Source: Alphaproteobacteria bacterium (GTDB lineage Bacteria > Pseudomonadota > Alphaproteobacteria > SMXS01). Taken from it: a stretch of DNA of 64,000 bases. Below the pieces are notes generated by a model. That model made no database searches. It was not told where the DNA came from and worked only from the letters and a program-made list of their open reading frames with translations. Shown here in pieces: positions 1-12,151 of the stretch (the stretch's first letter is position 1; every line of letters begins with the position of its first letter). Location: NCBI GenBank assembly GCA_016124315.1, contig WGNW01000001.1:1-64000 (forward strand). The letters run 5' to 3'. A program made the position numbers and the translations under genes.

Positions 1-981
<981 letters not shown>

Positions 982-1005
982 TAGCAGCGGCCGAGGAAAC
1001 CCATC

Positions 1006-1413
1006 ATGGCAGACAGACTTTCGTTCGAACTGGTGTCGCCCGACCGCCTGCTGATGTCGGCCGAGGTCGAGGCGGTGATGGTTCCCGGCGGCGAGGGCAA
1101 TTTCACCGTGATGCCCGGCCACATGCCGGTGATCTCGACGCTGCGGCCCGACGTGGTCGACGTCTACGAATCCTGGGGCGGCGCGCCCAGCACCCGGATC
1201 TTCGTGCGCGGCGGCTTCGTCGACGTGGCGCTGGACCGGGTGACCGTGCTGGCCGAGGAGGCCATCGACCTGGCCACCCTGGACAGATCGGACCTGGCGC
1301 AGCGCGTCAAGGACGCGGCCGAGGACATCGGCCTGGCAAAGACCGAAACGGAGCGGGCGCAGGCCCAGCAAGTTCACGACAGCTTGAACGAATTGCTCAG
1401 CGCCGTAGAATAG
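1006..1413 (+). CDS. atpC: F1F0 ATP synthase subunit epsilon
   Basis: This is the epsilon subunit of the F1 central stalk, coupling rotation to catalysis and restraining ATP hydrolysis. The 135 residues match the family length. The N-terminal beta-sandwich is recognisable (FELVSPDRLLMSAEVEAV, then VPGGEGNFTVMPGHMP), and the C-terminus is the shorter helical part usual in alphaproteobacteria. It follows atpD by 24 bp in the same orientation. The ATG start agrees with the conserved beginning MADRLSFELVSPDR. Confidence 0.97.
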   Translation: MADRLSFELVSPDRLLMSAEVEAVMVPGGEGNFTVMPGHMPVISTLRPDVVDVYESWGGAPSTRIFVRGGFVDVALDRVTVLAEEAIDLATLDRSDLAQRVKDAAEDIGLAKTETERAQAQQVHDSLNELLSAVE

Positions 1414-1449
1414 CGCTCCCGTTCCGCCCAACTTGTGCGCAGGGGAGGC

Positions 1450-2286
1450 ATGAGCCGGTATTGGACCCTCGACGATATCGATTGGGGAGCGTTCCGCGCC
1501 GATAAGGTGGATCAGCGGCTGCTTGCCACGATCAAGGCGGCGGCTCTGGTGGAAGCGAACGCCCCCGACTACGTCACCTATCTATGCAACGTGTTCCGCG
1601 GCGACGAGGCGCTGTGCGGCAGCGTGCGGCAGTGGGGCGACGAGGAGGTGCAGCACGGCCGGGCGCTGGCCCGCTGGGCGTCGCTGGCCGACCCGTCCTA
1701 CGACCTTGACGAAGCGCTGCTGCGGTTCCGCACCGGCTACCGGCAGGTGCCCCTGGACAGTTCGGAATCCACCCGCGGCTCCCGGTCCGGCGAGCTGTTC
1801 GCGCGCTGCGTCGTGGAGAGCGGTACCACCTCGTTCTATTCGGCCATGCAGGACGCCACCGACGAGCCGGTGCTGCGCCAGATCGCCCGCAACATCGCCG
1901 CCGACGAGGTGCGCCACTACAAGCTGTTCCGCAGCTACCTGGACGCCTACGAGGCGCGCGGAATGGGTATCACCCGCCTGGCCCGGCTGAAGATTCTCGG
2001 CGACCGGATCGGCGAGGTGGACGACGACGAGTTCGCCTTCGCCTACTACGCCGCCAACGTGGCGCCGGTCAGCGATGCGCCCTACGACCGGGAGACCTGC
2101 TCTCTCGCCTACGAGACGGGGGCCTACGGCATCTACCGCCGCGCCCATCTGGAGAAAGGCGTGCGGATGATGCTGCGGGCGGTGGGATTCGGCAGCGGCA
2201 GCGCGTTCGTCGGGATCGCGGTGCGCCTTGCCTGGCGGCTGATGCGGTACCGCCAGAAGAAGCTGGTCAAGCTCGCCGCCGCCTGA
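1450..2286 (+). CDS. Ferritin-like diiron protein
   Basis: About 278 residues with a ferritin-like four-helix arrangement. EEVQHG near residue 65 and DEVRHY near residue 150 are E/D-x2-H metal-ligand signatures; other glutamates (VEAN, VESGTTS) sit where partner ligands are expected. A basic, partly hydrophobic C-terminus (RLAWRLMRYRQKKLVK) follows. The gene starts 36 bp after atpC in the same direction. ATG 1450 is preferred because AGGGGAGG precedes it closely; an in-frame GTG at 1435 would add five residues. The substrate and reaction are unknown. It could be an oxygen- or iron-handling rubrerythrin relative, and it ends convergent with rppH. Confidence 0.7.
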   Translation: MSRYWTLDDIDWGAFRADKVDQRLLATIKAAALVEANAPDYVTYLCNVFRGDEALCGSVRQWGDEEVQHGRALARWASLADPSYDLDEALLRFRTGYRQVPLDSSESTRGSRSGELFARCVVESGTTSFYSAMQDATDEPVLRQIARNIAADEVRHYKLFRSYLDAYEARGMGITRLARLKILGDRIGEVDDDEFAFAYYAANVAPVSDAPYDRETCSLAYETGAYGIYRRAHLEKGVRMMLRAVGFGSGSAFVGIAVRLAWRLMRYRQKKLVKLAAA

Positions 2287-2309
2287 AGCCCCGGCGCGCG
2301 GGCGCCGGC

Positions 2310-2792
2310 CTATCCGGCGCTGCGGCGCACGACGTCGCCGAACCGCGCCACCAGATCCTGGTAGAGCGCCCGCTTGAACGGCACGATCAGCTCCGGCACC
2401 TGGCCGAAAGGCACCCATTTCCAGTCGCGGAACTCCGGGTGCCGCGTCTCCAGATCGATCTCCCCGTCCTCGCCCAGGAAGCGCATCACGAACCACTTCT
2501 GCTCCTGGCCGCGGTACCTGCCGCCCCACAGCTTGCCGATCAGTTCGGGCGGCAGGTCGTATTGCAGCCAGTCGTCGCTCTCGGCGAGGATCTCGGCGTT
2601 CGCGGTGCCGATCTCCTCGCCCAGCTCCCGGAAGGCCGCCTCGCGCGGGTCCTCGCCCTTGTCGATGCCGCCCTGCGGCATCTGCCAGGCGTCCTCCGGG
2701 TTGTCGATGCGGGCAGCGACGAACACCTCTCCCCGCCGGTTGACGAGGACGATGCCGACGCAGGGCCGGTAGGCGGTGGGCTGCGCGTCCAC
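2310..2792 (-). CDS. rppH: RNA pyrophosphohydrolase (Nudix)
   Basis: A Nudix hydrolase of 160 residues that removes pyrophosphate from mRNA 5' ends and so starts decay. The Nudix box is complete: [23 protein letters not shown], here split as [13 protein letters not shown] plus [10 protein letters not shown], with the catalytic REL-x-EE glutamates. The N-terminal [21 protein letters not shown] and the WQMPQGG just before the box are typical of RppH rather than other Nudix proteins. It lies 8 bp downstream of ctpA on the same strand and is probably cotranscribed with it. Some alphaproteobacterial members are annotated as dinucleoside polyphosphate hydrolases. Confidence 0.93.
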   Translation of the reverse strand: MDAQPTAYRPCVGIVLVNRRGEVFVAARIDNPEDAWQMPQGGIDKGEDPREAAFRELGEEIGTANAEILAESDDWLQYDLPPELIGKLWGGRYRGQEQKWFVMRFLGEDGEIDLETRHPEFRDWKWVPFGQVPELIVPFKRALYQDLVARFGDVVRRSAG

Positions 2793-2800
2793 CGCCCCGC

Positions 2801-4252
2801 CTACTCCGCCGCCTGGGCCGCCGGCTGCTTGTGCGCGAGCGCCAGGCCCTTGATGAGGTCGAGGGCGTAGGCGAGCTGGTAGTCGTCCTCGGCGAGGTCG
2901 GCGCTGCTCTTCTCGTCCTTGGCCTTGTCCTTGTCGTTCATAGGCACGGCGTTCGAGGGGCCCTCGCTCTGATCGTCGTCTTCCGGCGTGGCGGCGGGGG
3001 GCGGCTCCTTGTCTTCCTTGGCCTTGCTCTTGTCCTTGTCGCCGTCCTTGTCGCCGTCCTTGTCGCCCTTCTCGTTGGGGTTGGCGAGATGGCCGCGCAG
3101 CGAGGCCTCGTTGCGGATCTGCGTCCGGTTCTCGGCCATGGCCACCTTCTGCACCTTGGCCTGCTCCACGACGATGTCGGGCTCGATGCCCTCCGCCTGG
3201 ATCGAGCGGCCCGACGGGGTGAAATAGCGTGCCGTCGTCAGGCGCATGGCGCCGTTACCCTGTCCCAGCGGGATGATGGTCTGCACCGATCCCTTGCCGA
3301 ACGACTTGGTGCCCACGATGATCGCCCGGTGGTAGTCCTGCAGCGCGCCCGCCACGATCTCCGAGGCCGAGGCCGAGCCGCCGTTGATCAGCACGATCAT
3401 CGGCAGGCCGTTCAGCATGTCGCCGGCGTGGGCGTGGTAGCGCTGCACGTCCTGCGGGTCGCGGCCGCGGGTCTGCACCACTTCGCCGTGATCGAGGAAC
3501 GCGTCGCCCACGGCGACCGCCTGGTCGAGCAGGCCCCCGGGATTGTTGCGCAGGTCGAGCACCACGCCGTTCAGCTTGGGGCCGAGCTGCTTCTTGATGT
3601 CCTCCAGCGCCTTCTTCAGGCCCGGCTCGGTCTGCTCGTTGAAGCTGCTGATCCGGATGTAGCCCGAATCGCCCTCGACCCGGTACTTGACCGACTGGAC
3701 CTTGATGATGTCGCGGATGATATCCACGTCGAACTGGGCCGGCTCGCCGCGGCGGGCGATGGTGATGACGATCTTGGAGCCGGGCGCGCCGCGCATCTTC
3801 TCGACCGCGTCGGAGAGGGTGAGGCCCATCACCTGTTCGCCGTCGAGCGCGGTGATGTAGTCGCCAGCCTTGACGCCCGCCTTGTCGGCCGGCGTGCCGT
3901 CGATCGGCGAGATCACCTTGACCAGGCCGTTCTCCATGGTGACCTCGATGCCCAGGCCGCCGAACTCGCCCTTGGTCTGGACCTGCATGTCCTCGAAGTT
4001 CTCGGCGTTCAGGTAGCTGGAATGGGGATCGAGGGAGGTGAGCATGCCGTTGATGGCGGCCTCGATCATCTCCTTGTCGTCCACCTCGTCCACGTAGTTG
4101 GCGCGGATGCGGCTGAACACGTCGCTGAACAGGTTGAGCTGGCGATAGGTCTCGGAACGGTCCGCGGCCTGGCTCAGGGGTACCAGCGCAGCCATCAGCG
4201 CAGCACCCACGCATGCGGCAAGTCCGTACCGGACGAGTAGCTTGGAATTCAT
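2801..4252 (-). CDS. ctpA: C-terminal processing peptidase (S41)
   Basis: A periplasmic serine protease that trims protein C-termini and cell-wall enzymes. An N-terminal signal/anchor ([21 protein letters not shown]) is followed by a PDZ domain ([20 protein letters not shown]) and the S41 domain. The catalytic Ser lies in [17 protein letters not shown] and the Lys in [13 protein letters not shown]. After the catalytic domain there is an unusual charged tail built from repeated Gly-Asp-Lys units and Lys/Glu. ATG 4252 has AAAGG 8 nt upstream; ATG 4258 in frame is too close to that site. 483 residues. It lies 15 bp after the envC-like gene. Confidence 0.94.
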   Translation of the reverse strand: MNSKLLVRYGLAACVGAALMAALVPLSQAADRSETYRQLNLFSDVFSRIRANYVDEVDDKEMIEAAINGMLTSLDPHSSYLNAENFEDMQVQTKGEFGGLGIEVTMENGLVKVISPIDGTPADKAGVKAGDYITALDGEQVMGLTLSDAVEKMRGAPGSKIVITIARRGEPAQFDVDIIRDIIKVQSVKYRVEGDSGYIRISSFNEQTEPGLKKALEDIKKQLGPKLNGVVLDLRNNPGGLLDQAVAVGDAFLDHGEVVQTRGRDPQDVQRYHAHAGDMLNGLPMIVLINGGSASASEIVAGALQDYHRAIIVGTKSFGKGSVQTIIPLGQGNGAMRLTTARYFTPSGRSIQAEGIEPDIVVEQAKVQKVAMAENRTQIRNEASLRGHLANPNEKGDKDGDKDGDKDKSKAKEDKEPPPAATPEDDDQSEGPSNAVPMNDKDKAKDEKSSADLAEDDYQLAYALDLIKGLALAHKQPAAQAAE

Positions 4253-4267
4253 CCACATACCTTTCTG

Positions 4268-5443
4268 TCAGCGACCCGCCAGCCAGGGCAGCGGGTTGAT
4301 CGAGCGGCCGTCATGCCGCAACTCAATATATAGGCGTGGTTTGGAATCGCGCCCCGATCCTGCGCGTTCAGGTCCCATGTGTCCGACGGGTTCGCCGGCG
4401 AGAACCCACTGTGACACGGACGCGTCGATACGGCCCAAGCCCGCGAGGAGCGTATGATATCCTTCCCCGTGATCGATGATCAATAGCTCGCCATAATCGC
4501 GGAACGGGCCGGCGAATACCACCTTGCCGTCATGGGGCGCGATCACCTGCGCCGAGGGCCGGGTTTCCACGAAGATGCCGTCGGATTCGCGGCCGTTGGC
4601 ATCCTTGTCGTGGAACCGGCGGACGATCTTGCCCTGGACGGGCAGGGGCATCTTGCCCTCGGCGCTCTCGAAGGACGGTCCGCTGGGCGGCTTCTCCCGC
4701 GCCTTGCGGGCCTCCTCCTCGAGCTTCTTCAGCAGATCCTCCAGTGAGCTGGCGTCCTGCGCCAGCTTCTGCAGGTGCTTCGCCTCCTGCTGGGCGGCGG
4801 ATTCCGTGGTCTCGCGGGCGGCCTTCTTCTCCGCCAGCAGCCGGTCGACCTCCTTCTGGCGCGCGGCAAGCTCCTCGTACTCGGTGCGCAGGGCGGCCTG
4901 CTTGATCTCGATGTCCTGGCGCAGCGCCTTCAGTTCCCGGACCCGGCGGCGGACGTCGTCGCCCTCGCGGATCAGCGCCTGCCGCACCTGGTCGAGCACG
5001 ATCGCCGTGCGCGCCGTGTCCTCGACGCTCGCCGGCCGCAGCACCAGCGCCGCCGTCGGCCGGCGCGACAGCTTCTCCATGGCGGCGAGCGAGACGGCCA
5101 GCTCGCTGGACTTGCGGTGCAGGGTCTCCTCGGCCTCGGCCTGCCGGGCCTGCAGCTCGGTGAGGCGGTCCTCCAGGTCCTGGATGCGCTTCTCGTGGGC
5201 CCGGGTCTTGGCGGCGGCCGCCACCAGCTGCTCGGCCAGGTCCTTTTCCTGCTTCTTGAGCTCTGCGGTCTTCTCGTCGAGCTGCTTGCGCTTGGCCGCG
5301 GCCTCGTCGATCTCGTGCCGGATCGACTTCAGCTTGTCCTGCGCCTCGTCCTTGCCGGGCGGCGCAGCCGACGCCGACCCCGCCGTCAGGAAGAGGGCGC
5401 CCGCGAGGCACACGGCCCGGGCGACGCTAGACGCTTCCTGCAC
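4268..5443 (-). CDS. EnvC-like murein hydrolase activator (LytM/M23)
   Basis: About 391 residues: signal peptide (AGALFLTAGSASA), a long coiled coil rich in Lys, Glu and Ala (residues about 30-250), then a LytM/M23 domain at the C-terminus (from about residue 265, GKIVRRFHD, to LPWLAGR). The zinc ligands of active M23 peptidases appear absent: the last motif reads LYIELRH instead of HxH. This resembles EnvC, which does not cut murein itself but activates amidases at division. GTG start. It overlaps the end of gpmI by 17 bp and precedes ctpA, a common alphaproteobacterial arrangement. Confidence 0.9.
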   Translation of the reverse strand: MQEASSVARAVCLAGALFLTAGSASAAPPGKDEAQDKLKSIRHEIDEAAAKRKQLDEKTAELKKQEKDLAEQLVAAAAKTRAHEKRIQDLEDRLTELQARQAEAEETLHRKSSELAVSLAAMEKLSRRPTAALVLRPASVEDTARTAIVLDQVRQALIREGDDVRRRVRELKALRQDIEIKQAALRTEYEELAARQKEVDRLLAEKKAARETTESAAQQEAKHLQKLAQDASSLEDLLKKLEEEARKAREKPPSGPSFESAEGKMPLPVQGKIVRRFHDKDANGRESDGIFVETRPSAQVIAPHDGKVVFAGPFRDYGELLIIDHGEGYHTLLAGLGRIDASVSQWVLAGEPVGHMGPERAGSGRDSKPRLYIELRHDGRSINPLPWLAGR

Positions 5444-7028
5444 GAGCCTCCCGCCGGGCGGCGGTTTCCTGGGCGGCCGGCTCGGTGAGCGGCCGGCCGG
5501 TCATCTCGGCTGGCTGGGGCAAGCCCATCAGCGCCAGCATGGTGGGCGCCACATCGGCGAGGGCGCCGTCGTGCAGCGCGGTCCCGGCCGGGGCGTTGGC
5601 CAGCAGCACCGGCACCTGGAAGGTGGTGTGCTGGGTGAACGGCTCGCCGCTCCTGGGATCGGTCATCAGCTCCAGGTTGCCGTGGTCGGCGGTGATGAGC
5701 AGCACGCCGCCGCGGGCGCGTACCGCCCGGTCGAGCCGGCCGATGGACTGGTCGACGGCCTCCATGGCCTTGATCGCCGCCGGCAACACGCCGGTATGTC
5801 CCACCATGTCCGGATTGGCGTAGTTGACCACGATCAGGTCGTAGCGGCCGGTGCCGATGGCCTCCACCAGCCGGTCCGTCACCTCCGCCGCCGACATCTC
5901 CGGCTTCAGGTCGTAGGTGGCGACCTTGGGGGAGGGGACCAGGATGCGGTCCTCGTTCTCGAATACCGCCTCGGCGCCGCCGTTGAAGAAGAAGGTGACG
6001 TGGGCGTATTTCTCGGTCTCGGCGATGCGCAGCTGCTTGAGTCCGGCCCGGGCCACCACCTCGCCCAACGTGTTGTCGACCTGCTCCGGCGGGAACAGCG
6101 CCGGCACCATGGGCGCCAGTGCTGCCGAGTATTCCACCATGCCCGCCACCGCGGCGAAGCGGACCAGCGGATGCCGGTCGAAGCCGTCGAATGCCGGGTC
6201 GACCAGCGCGGTTAGGATCTCCCGCGCCCGGTCGGCGCGGAAATTGGCCATCAGCAGGCCGTCGCCGTCCCGCATGCCCGGGTAGTCGCCGATCACCGCC
6301 GGCAGCGCGAACTCGTCGGTCACGCCGGCTTCGTAGCTCGCGGCGATGGCCGCGTCGGCCGTCGCGGCCCGTTCGCCCTCGGCGCGCACCAGCGCGGCGT
6401 AGGCCTTCTCGACCCGGTCCCAGCGCTTGTCCCGGTCCATGGCGTAGAAGCGGCCGGCCACCGTGCCGAAGCGGACGCCGGACAGCGGCGCGACGGCTTC
6501 CTCCACCTGGGCCACGAAGCCGCGGGCGCTGCTGGGCGGCGTGTCGCGGCCGTCCAGGAAACCGTGCAGCACCACCGTCACGCCGGCCTCGCTGATGATC
6601 CGCGCCAGCGCCACCATGTGGTCCTGGTGGGAGTGGACGCCGCCGGGCGACAGCAGCCCCATGACGTGGAAGGCGCCGCCCGAGGCCTTGACCCTGGCGA
6701 TGCTGTCGGTGAGCAGCGGATTGGCGGCGAGCGCGCCCTTCTCGATGGCGACGTCGATCCTGGGCAGGTCCTGCACCAGCACCCGGCCGCCGCCCAGATT
6801 CATGTGGCCGACCTCCGAGTTGCCCATCTGGCCCGCCGGCAGACCCACCGCCTCGCCCGACGTGTTCAGCAGGGCGTGGGGCTCGGTGGCGAACAGCCGG
6901 TCCAGGTTGGGGGTCTGCGCCAGCAGGAACGCGTTGTTCTCGCGCTCGGCGCGCCAGCCCCAGCCGTCCAGGATGCACAGGACCGCCGGCTTCGGCCGCC
7001 GGCGTGCAGGAGAAGTCGTGTCAGTCAT
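5427..7028 (-). CDS. gpmI: 2,3-bisphosphoglycerate-independent phosphoglycerate mutase
   Basis: Interconverts 3- and 2-phosphoglycerate in glycolysis using two Mn ions and a phosphoserine. The protein begins MTDTTSPARRRPKPAVLCILDGWGW; the metal-binding DGWGW and the phosphorylated Ser in GNSEVGHMNLGGGR are visible, as is LLITADHGNLE near the C-terminus. 533 residues fit the family (about 510-550). The open frame extends 153 bp further upstream into rlmH, but homology starts only at ATG 7028. It overlaps the envC-like gene by 17 bp. Confidence 0.96.
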   Translation of the reverse strand: MTDTTSPARRRPKPAVLCILDGWGWRAERENNAFLLAQTPNLDRLFATEPHALLNTSGEAVGLPAGQMGNSEVGHMNLGGGRVLVQDLPRIDVAIEKGALAANPLLTDSIARVKASGGAFHVMGLLSPGGVHSHQDHMVALARIISEAGVTVVLHGFLDGRDTPPSSARGFVAQVEEAVAPLSGVRFGTVAGRFYAMDRDKRWDRVEKAYAALVRAEGERAATADAAIAASYEAGVTDEFALPAVIGDYPGMRDGDGLLMANFRADRAREILTALVDPAFDGFDRHPLVRFAAVAGMVEYSAALAPMVPALFPPEQVDNTLGEVVARAGLKQLRIAETEKYAHVTFFFNGGAEAVFENEDRILVPSPKVATYDLKPEMSAAEVTDRLVEAIGTGRYDLIVVNYANPDMVGHTGVLPAAIKAMEAVDQSIGRLDRAVRARGGVLLITADHGNLELMTDPRSGEPFTQHTTFQVPVLLANAPAGTALHDGALADVAPTMLALMGLPQPAEMTGRPLTEPAAQETAARREARAGSV

Positions 7029-7087
7029 GGTCGAAGTCTTGGATCCACGCGTCCGTTGCGATCGTTGTGCGTTACGGTAGATAGGCG

Positions 7088-7549
7088 TCAGCCCGCCCGG
7101 TGGTAGGGATGGTTCGCGGTGATGCTCCACGCCCTGTAGAGCTGCTCGGCCAACATAGCGCGAACGAGCATATGCGGCCATGTCAAATTGCCCAATGAAA
7201 ACAGGCTGTCGGCCCGCGCGCGAACGGCCTCGCCGTGGCCGGTGGCGCCGCCGATCAGAAACGCCGCGCGCGGCCGCCCGCCATCGCGCCAGCCGGCCAG
7301 CCGGGAGGCCAGCTCCTCGCTGCTCCAGGCATCGCCCCGCTGGTCAAGGGCGACGACGACGGCGCCCTGCGGCACCTTGCCCAGCAGCAGGTCCGCCTCG
7401 CGGTCGCGCAGCGCGGCCGCCTCAAGCGGACGCTTCTCCTCGACCTCGATCACGTCGAGCGACCAGGGAAGCCGCTTGCGGTAGTGCTCGAAAAGGGTGC
7501 GCTCGGCCCCAGCCTTGGCCCGGCCGACGGCGACGATCGACAGGTTCAT
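7088..7549 (-). CDS. rlmH: 23S rRNA pseudouridine-1915 N3-methyltransferase
   Basis: A SPOUT methyltransferase that modifies pseudouridine 1915 in helix 69 of 23S rRNA on assembled 70S ribosomes. 153 residues is the expected size. The SAM-binding knot is seen in FLIGGATGHGEAVR, and the family C-terminus in LVRAMLAEQLYRAW followed by NHPYHRAG. It sits between rsfS (37 bp upstream) and gpmI (59 bp downstream), the standard cluster. Confidence 0.97.
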   Translation of the reverse strand: MNLSIVAVGRAKAGAERTLFEHYRKRLPWSLDVIEVEEKRPLEAAALRDREADLLLGKVPQGAVVVALDQRGDAWSSEELASRLAGWRDGGRPRAAFLIGGATGHGEAVRARADSLFSLGNLTWPHMLVRAMLAEQLYRAWSITANHPYHRAG

Positions 7550-7586
7550 GGCAACGGGCTCATCGCCGCGGCGTCCGGGGCTGCCC

Positions 7587-7910
7587 TTAGGACGCCGTCT
7601 CCAGTTCCTCGATCAGCGCGGGCGACCACATCTTTTCGAGGTTGTAGAAGGTACGCACCTCCGGGCGGAACAGGTGCACGATCACGTCGCCCGCGTCGAT
7701 CAGCACCCAGTCGGCGGCCGGCAGGCCCTCGATCTGGAACTGGCGGTAGCCGTGCTTGCGCAGGGTCTCGCCCAGGTGCTCGGCCACGGCCGCGACATGC
7801 CGTGCCGAGCGCCCGCTGGCGATCAGCATGTAGTCGGCCAATGTGGTCTTGCCCCGGAGGTCGATGGTGACGACGTCCGCTGCCTGGTCGTCGTCGAGTG
7901 ACTTCTGCAC
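7587..7910 (-). CDS. rsfS: Ribosomal silencing factor
   Basis: Binds L14 on the 50S subunit and blocks subunit joining under starvation. 107 residues with the family core: DVVTIDLRGKTTLADYMLIA, the SGRSARHVAAVAEH stretch and DWVLIDAGDVIVHLF. The start taken is GTG 7910; the frame is open somewhat further upstream without an ATG, so a few extra residues are possible. It lies between nadD and rlmH. Confidence 0.95.
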   Translation of the reverse strand: MQKSLDDDQAADVVTIDLRGKTTLADYMLIASGRSARHVAAVAEHLGETLRKHGYRQFQIEGLPAADWVLIDAGDVIVHLFRPEVRTFYNLEKMWSPALIEELETAS

Positions 7911-7953
7911 GATCCCTAACAGGGGATCCGTCGAAGCCTGAACTTGCTGTGTA

Positions 7954-8622
7954 CTAATCTACACTGCTCCTGCTGTGGGCACGCCGGCGGGCGCGTATGG
8001 CGGTCGCCGAGGTGGGATCGTGCCTGAAATGGATGAACGTCCAGGCGGGCGGCGTCATCGTGGCGAGAGCGCGCGCGTGCTCCACCGGAACGCGCCGTGT
8101 GCCGAATCGTTTTGCTGCCGTGCTGGACATTGCCGGTAAAGAATAGGTCGGCCGCGCCAGAATCGCAACCGGAGCGAGTCGGAAGATGCACTCCCACTGC
8201 TTCCAGCGCGGCATCTGCACCATGTTGTCGGCGCCGATCAGCCAGACGAAGAAGGTTTGCGGGTACCGCTGCTTCAGGGCCGCCAGGGTGTCGACCGTGT
8301 AGCGGGTGCCGAGCGCGGCCTCGATGTCGGTGGGACGGATGCGGGCGGTCCCGGCGACGCGCCGCGCCCCGGCCAGCCGCTCCGCCAGCGGCGCCATGCC
8401 CTTCGTCGGCTTGAGCGGGTTCTGGGGCGAGACCAGCCACCACACCTCGTCGAGCCCGAGGTGGCGGATCGCCTGCAGGCTGATCATGACATGGGCCTGG
8501 TGCGCCGGGTTGAACGAGCCGCCCAGCAGGCCGATCCGCCGGCCGCGCCACAGCGGCGACAGGGGATTGGGGACGGACCGGGCCGGACCGGACCCGGCTT
8601 CAGGGACGGATCTGCCCGTCAC
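7954..8622 (-). CDS. nadD: Nicotinate-nucleotide adenylyltransferase
   Basis: Adenylates nicotinic acid mononucleotide in NAD synthesis. The nucleotidyltransferase signature [15 protein letters not shown] is present near residue 33, with [12 protein letters not shown] and the [13 protein letters not shown] motif following. 222 residues. The start used is GTG 8622, which overlaps the end of proA by 23 bp. The last 25 residues are unusually Arg- and Ser-rich and do not look conserved. Confidence 0.93.
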   Translation of the reverse strand: MTGRSVPEAGSGPARSVPNPLSPLWRGRRIGLLGGSFNPAHQAHVMISLQAIRHLGLDEVWWLVSPQNPLKPTKGMAPLAERLAGARRVAGTARIRPTDIEAALGTRYTVDTLAALKQRYPQTFFVWLIGADNMVQMPRWKQWECIFRLAPVAILARPTYSLPAMSSTAAKRFGTRRVPVEHARALATMTPPAWTFIHFRHDPTSATAIRARRRAHSRSSVD

Positions 8623-9889
8623 CCCGCACCACGTATTTGAAGGTGGTGAGCTGTTCCACGCCCACCGGCCCGCGGGCGTGCATCTTGCCGGTGGAGATGC
8701 CGATCTCGGCGCCCATGCCGAACTCGCCGCCGTCGGCGAACTGGGTCGAGGCGTTGTGCAGCAGGATAGCCGAGCCCACCTCGGAGAGGAACCGCTCGGC
8801 GGCCGCCCCGTCCTCGGTGACGATGGATTCCGTGTGGCCCGAGCCGTAGGCGGCGATATGGGCCATGGCCTCGTCGATGCCGCCCACCGTGCGCACGGCG
8901 ATGATGGCGTCGAGGAATTCCTTGCCCCAGTCGGCGTCGGTGGCGGGGACGATGCGGTGGTCGACGGCGCGGGCTTCGGCGTCGCCGCGCACCTCGCAGC
9001 CGGCGGCGATCAGGTCGTCGACGATGGGCTTGAGGTGGGTGCCCAGCACCGCCCGGTCGATCAGCATGCACTCGGTGGCGCCGCAGATGCCGGTGCGGCG
9101 CATCTTGCCGTTGACGACGATCGCCCGCGCCTTCGCCAGGTCGGCGCCCGCGTGGACGTAGGTGTGGCAGATGCCGTCGAGATGGGCGAACACCGGCACC
9201 CGCGCCTCGTTCTGCACCCGCTCCACCAAAGAGCGGCCGCCGCGGGGCACGATGACGTCGATGGTGCCGGCCATGCGCAGCATGATCCCCACCGCCTCGC
9301 GGTCCTGGGTGGGCACGAGCTGGATGGCGGCCTCGGGCAGCCCCGCCTTCCTCACGCCCTCGGCCAGGCACGCCATGATCGCCTGGTTGGAGTTCACCGC
9401 TTCGCTGCCGCCGCGCAGGATGGCGGCGTTGCCCGCCTTCAGCGCCAGGGCGCCGGCGTCGGCGGTCACGTTGGGCCGGGATTCGTAGATGATGCCGATC
9501 ACGCCCAGGGGCACCCGGACGCGGGCGATGCGCAGGCCGTTGGGCCGCTGCCACTCGTCCATCACCGCGCCGACGGGATCGGGCAGGGCGGCGACCTCCT
9601 CCAGCCCCTTCGCCAGGGCCGCGATGCGGTCCTCGCTCAAGGTCAGCCGGTCCAGCAGCGCCTTGGAGAGGCCCCGGTCGCGGGCGGCGGCCAGGTCGCG
9701 CGCGTTGGCGGCCAGCAGCTCGGCCTGGCGGGCGCGGATCGCCGCGGCGGCGTGGCGCAGGGCGGCGTTCTTCGCCTCGGTCGGCGCGAACGACAGCAGG
9801 CGCGCGGCTTCCTTCGCCGCCGCGCCCAGCGCCTGCATGGCGCCGTCGATCTCGTCCGTCTCGCGCTTGCGCATTTCCGCCACGCTCAT
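8600..9889 (-). CDS. proA: Glutamate-5-semialdehyde dehydrogenase (gamma-glutamyl phosphate reductase)
   Basis: Second step of proline synthesis: NADPH reduction of gamma-glutamyl phosphate. 429 residues, beginning [15 protein letters not shown]. The catalytic cysteine is in [14 protein letters not shown], and the substrate-binding [16 protein letters not shown] and [10 protein letters not shown] regions are present. The frame is open upstream into proB but homology begins at ATG 9889. proB ends 11 bp upstream, so the two form an operon. Confidence 0.97.
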   Translation of the reverse strand: MSVAEMRKRETDEIDGAMQALGAAAKEAARLLSFAPTEAKNAALRHAAAAIRARQAELLAANARDLAAARDRGLSKALLDRLTLSEDRIAALAKGLEEVAALPDPVGAVMDEWQRPNGLRIARVRVPLGVIGIIYESRPNVTADAGALALKAGNAAILRGGSEAVNSNQAIMACLAEGVRKAGLPEAAIQLVPTQDREAVGIMLRMAGTIDVIVPRGGRSLVERVQNEARVPVFAHLDGICHTYVHAGADLAKARAIVVNGKMRRTGICGATECMLIDRAVLGTHLKPIVDDLIAAGCEVRGDAEARAVDHRIVPATDADWGKEFLDAIIAVRTVGGIDEAMAHIAAYGSGHTESIVTEDGAAAERFLSEVGSAILLHNASTQFADGGEFGMGAEIGISTGKMHARGPVGVEQLTTFKYVVRGDGQIRP

Positions 9890-9900
9890 GGCGTTCCTCC

Positions 9901-11016
9901 TTACAGCAGCACCAGGTGGTCGCGGTGGATCACCGGACCCCGGCCCTTGTAGCCCAGCAGTTCCTCGATGTCGCCGCTGCGCCGTCCCATGATACGGCGC
10001 GCCTCGTCGCTTGAATAGGCGATCAGGCCGCGCGCCAGTTCCCGTCCGTCCTCGCCCTGCACGGTGACCGTGTCGCCGCGGTCGAACGTGCCCCGCACGC
10101 CGCTGACGCCCGCCGCCAGCAGGCTCTTGCCCTGGCGCAGCGCCTGGGCGGCGCCGCCGTCCACGGTGATGACGGCGGTAGGCTTCAGCGCGCCGGCGAT
10201 CCATTGCTTGCGCACGGTGAGCGGCGTCTCGTGGGCCTCGAACCAGGTGCCGGTGCCGGTGTCCCGGTAGCGCCCGATGGGGTGGGCCGGGCCGCCGTTG
10301 AGGATCAGCACATGGCAGCCGGACGGCACGGCGATCTTGGCGGCGGCCATCTTGGTGGCCATGCCGCCGCGGCCGACGCCGTCGCTGCGCGCGCCGCCCG
10401 CCACCGCCTCGATCTCCGGCGTGATGCGCGGGATGTGGGTGAACAGGGTGGCGGCCGGATCCTCGGTCGGGTCGGCGGAATAGAGGCCGTCGACGTCCGA
10501 CAGGATCACCAGGCAGTCGGCCGAGATCATCTGCGCCACCCGAGCCGCCAGCCGGTCGTTGTCGCCGTAGCGCAGCTCGTTGGTGGCGACCGTGTCGTTC
10601 TCGTTGATCACCGGCAGGGCGCCCAGCCGGACCAGCGCCTCGATGGTGTCGCGGGCGTTGAGGTAGCGGCGGCGCACCTCGGTGTCGTCCAGGGTCAGCA
10701 GGATCTGCGCCACGGTGATGGCGTGGCGGGCCATGGTCTCCTGGTAGGCGTGGGCGAGGCGGATCTGGCCAACGGCGGCGGCGGCCTGGCTGTCGGCGAG
10801 GCGGGCGCGGCTGAAGTCGGGGCCCAGCAGCGGCGCGCCCAGCGCCACCGCGCCCGACGAGACGATCACCACCTGGGCGCCAGCGGCACGCAGCGCGACG
10901 ATGTCCTCGGCCAGCGACGCGAGCCAGCCGCGCCGCAGCCCGGTGCGCCGGTCCACCAGGGTGGCCGATCCGATCTTGATGACGATGCGCCGGGCGCGGG
11001 AGAAGTCGTACTGCAT
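9901..11016 (-). CDS. proB: Glutamate 5-kinase
   Basis: First committed step of proline synthesis, phosphorylating glutamate. 371 residues: the amino-acid-kinase domain starts [13 protein letters not shown], with [30 protein letters not shown] and [16 protein letters not shown] domain (from about residue 275) makes up the C-terminus. ATG 11016 is chosen because homology begins there. It sits 10 bp after obgE and 11 bp before proA. Confidence 0.97.
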   Translation of the reverse strand: MQYDFSRARRIVIKIGSATLVDRRTGLRRGWLASLAEDIVALRAAGAQVVIVSSGAVALGAPLLGPDFSRARLADSQAAAAVGQIRLAHAYQETMARHAITVAQILLTLDDTEVRRRYLNARDTIEALVRLGALPVINENDTVATNELRYGDNDRLAARVAQMISADCLVILSDVDGLYSADPTEDPAATLFTHIPRITPEIEAVAGGARSDGVGRGGMATKMAAAKIAVPSGCHVLILNGGPAHPIGRYRDTGTGTWFEAHETPLTVRKQWIAGALKPTAVITVDGGAAQALRQGKSLLAAGVSGVRGTFDRGDTVTVQGEDGRELARGLIAYSSDEARRIMGRRSGDIEELLGYKGRGPVIHRDHLVLL

Positions 11017-11026
11017 GGCCGCGCCG

Positions 11027-12076
<1,050 letters not shown>

Positions 12077-12084
12077 TTAGATGG

Positions 12085-12125
12085 TGCCGGAACGAAAGAA
12101 GGGGAATGGTCATCCATTCCCCTTC
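12085..12125 (-). terminator. Intrinsic terminator after rplU-rpmA
   Basis: On the minus strand a perfect 12-bp stem GAAGGGGAATGG / CCATTCCCCTTC (12125-12098) with loop ATGA is followed by TTTCGTT. It lies between rpmA and obgE, and would cut or weaken transcription of obgE-proBA from the ribosomal-protein promoter. Confidence 0.8.
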
Positions 12126-12151
12126 GGTCGGACAACCATGTCGTCTGGTCT

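Noticed and set aside
2287-2309. GGCGC-GCGG-GCGCC hairpin as an intrinsic terminator
   Set aside because: No U tract follows on either strand.
3028-3072. Tandem repeat as CRISPR
   Set aside because: It is a coding repeat of Gly-Asp-Lys inside ctpA without spacers.
2831-4240. Long open frame opposite ctpA
   Set aside because: A GC-rich shadow: composition is Val/Leu/Arg/Ala-repetitive, it has no known domains, and the minus-strand ctpA is secure.
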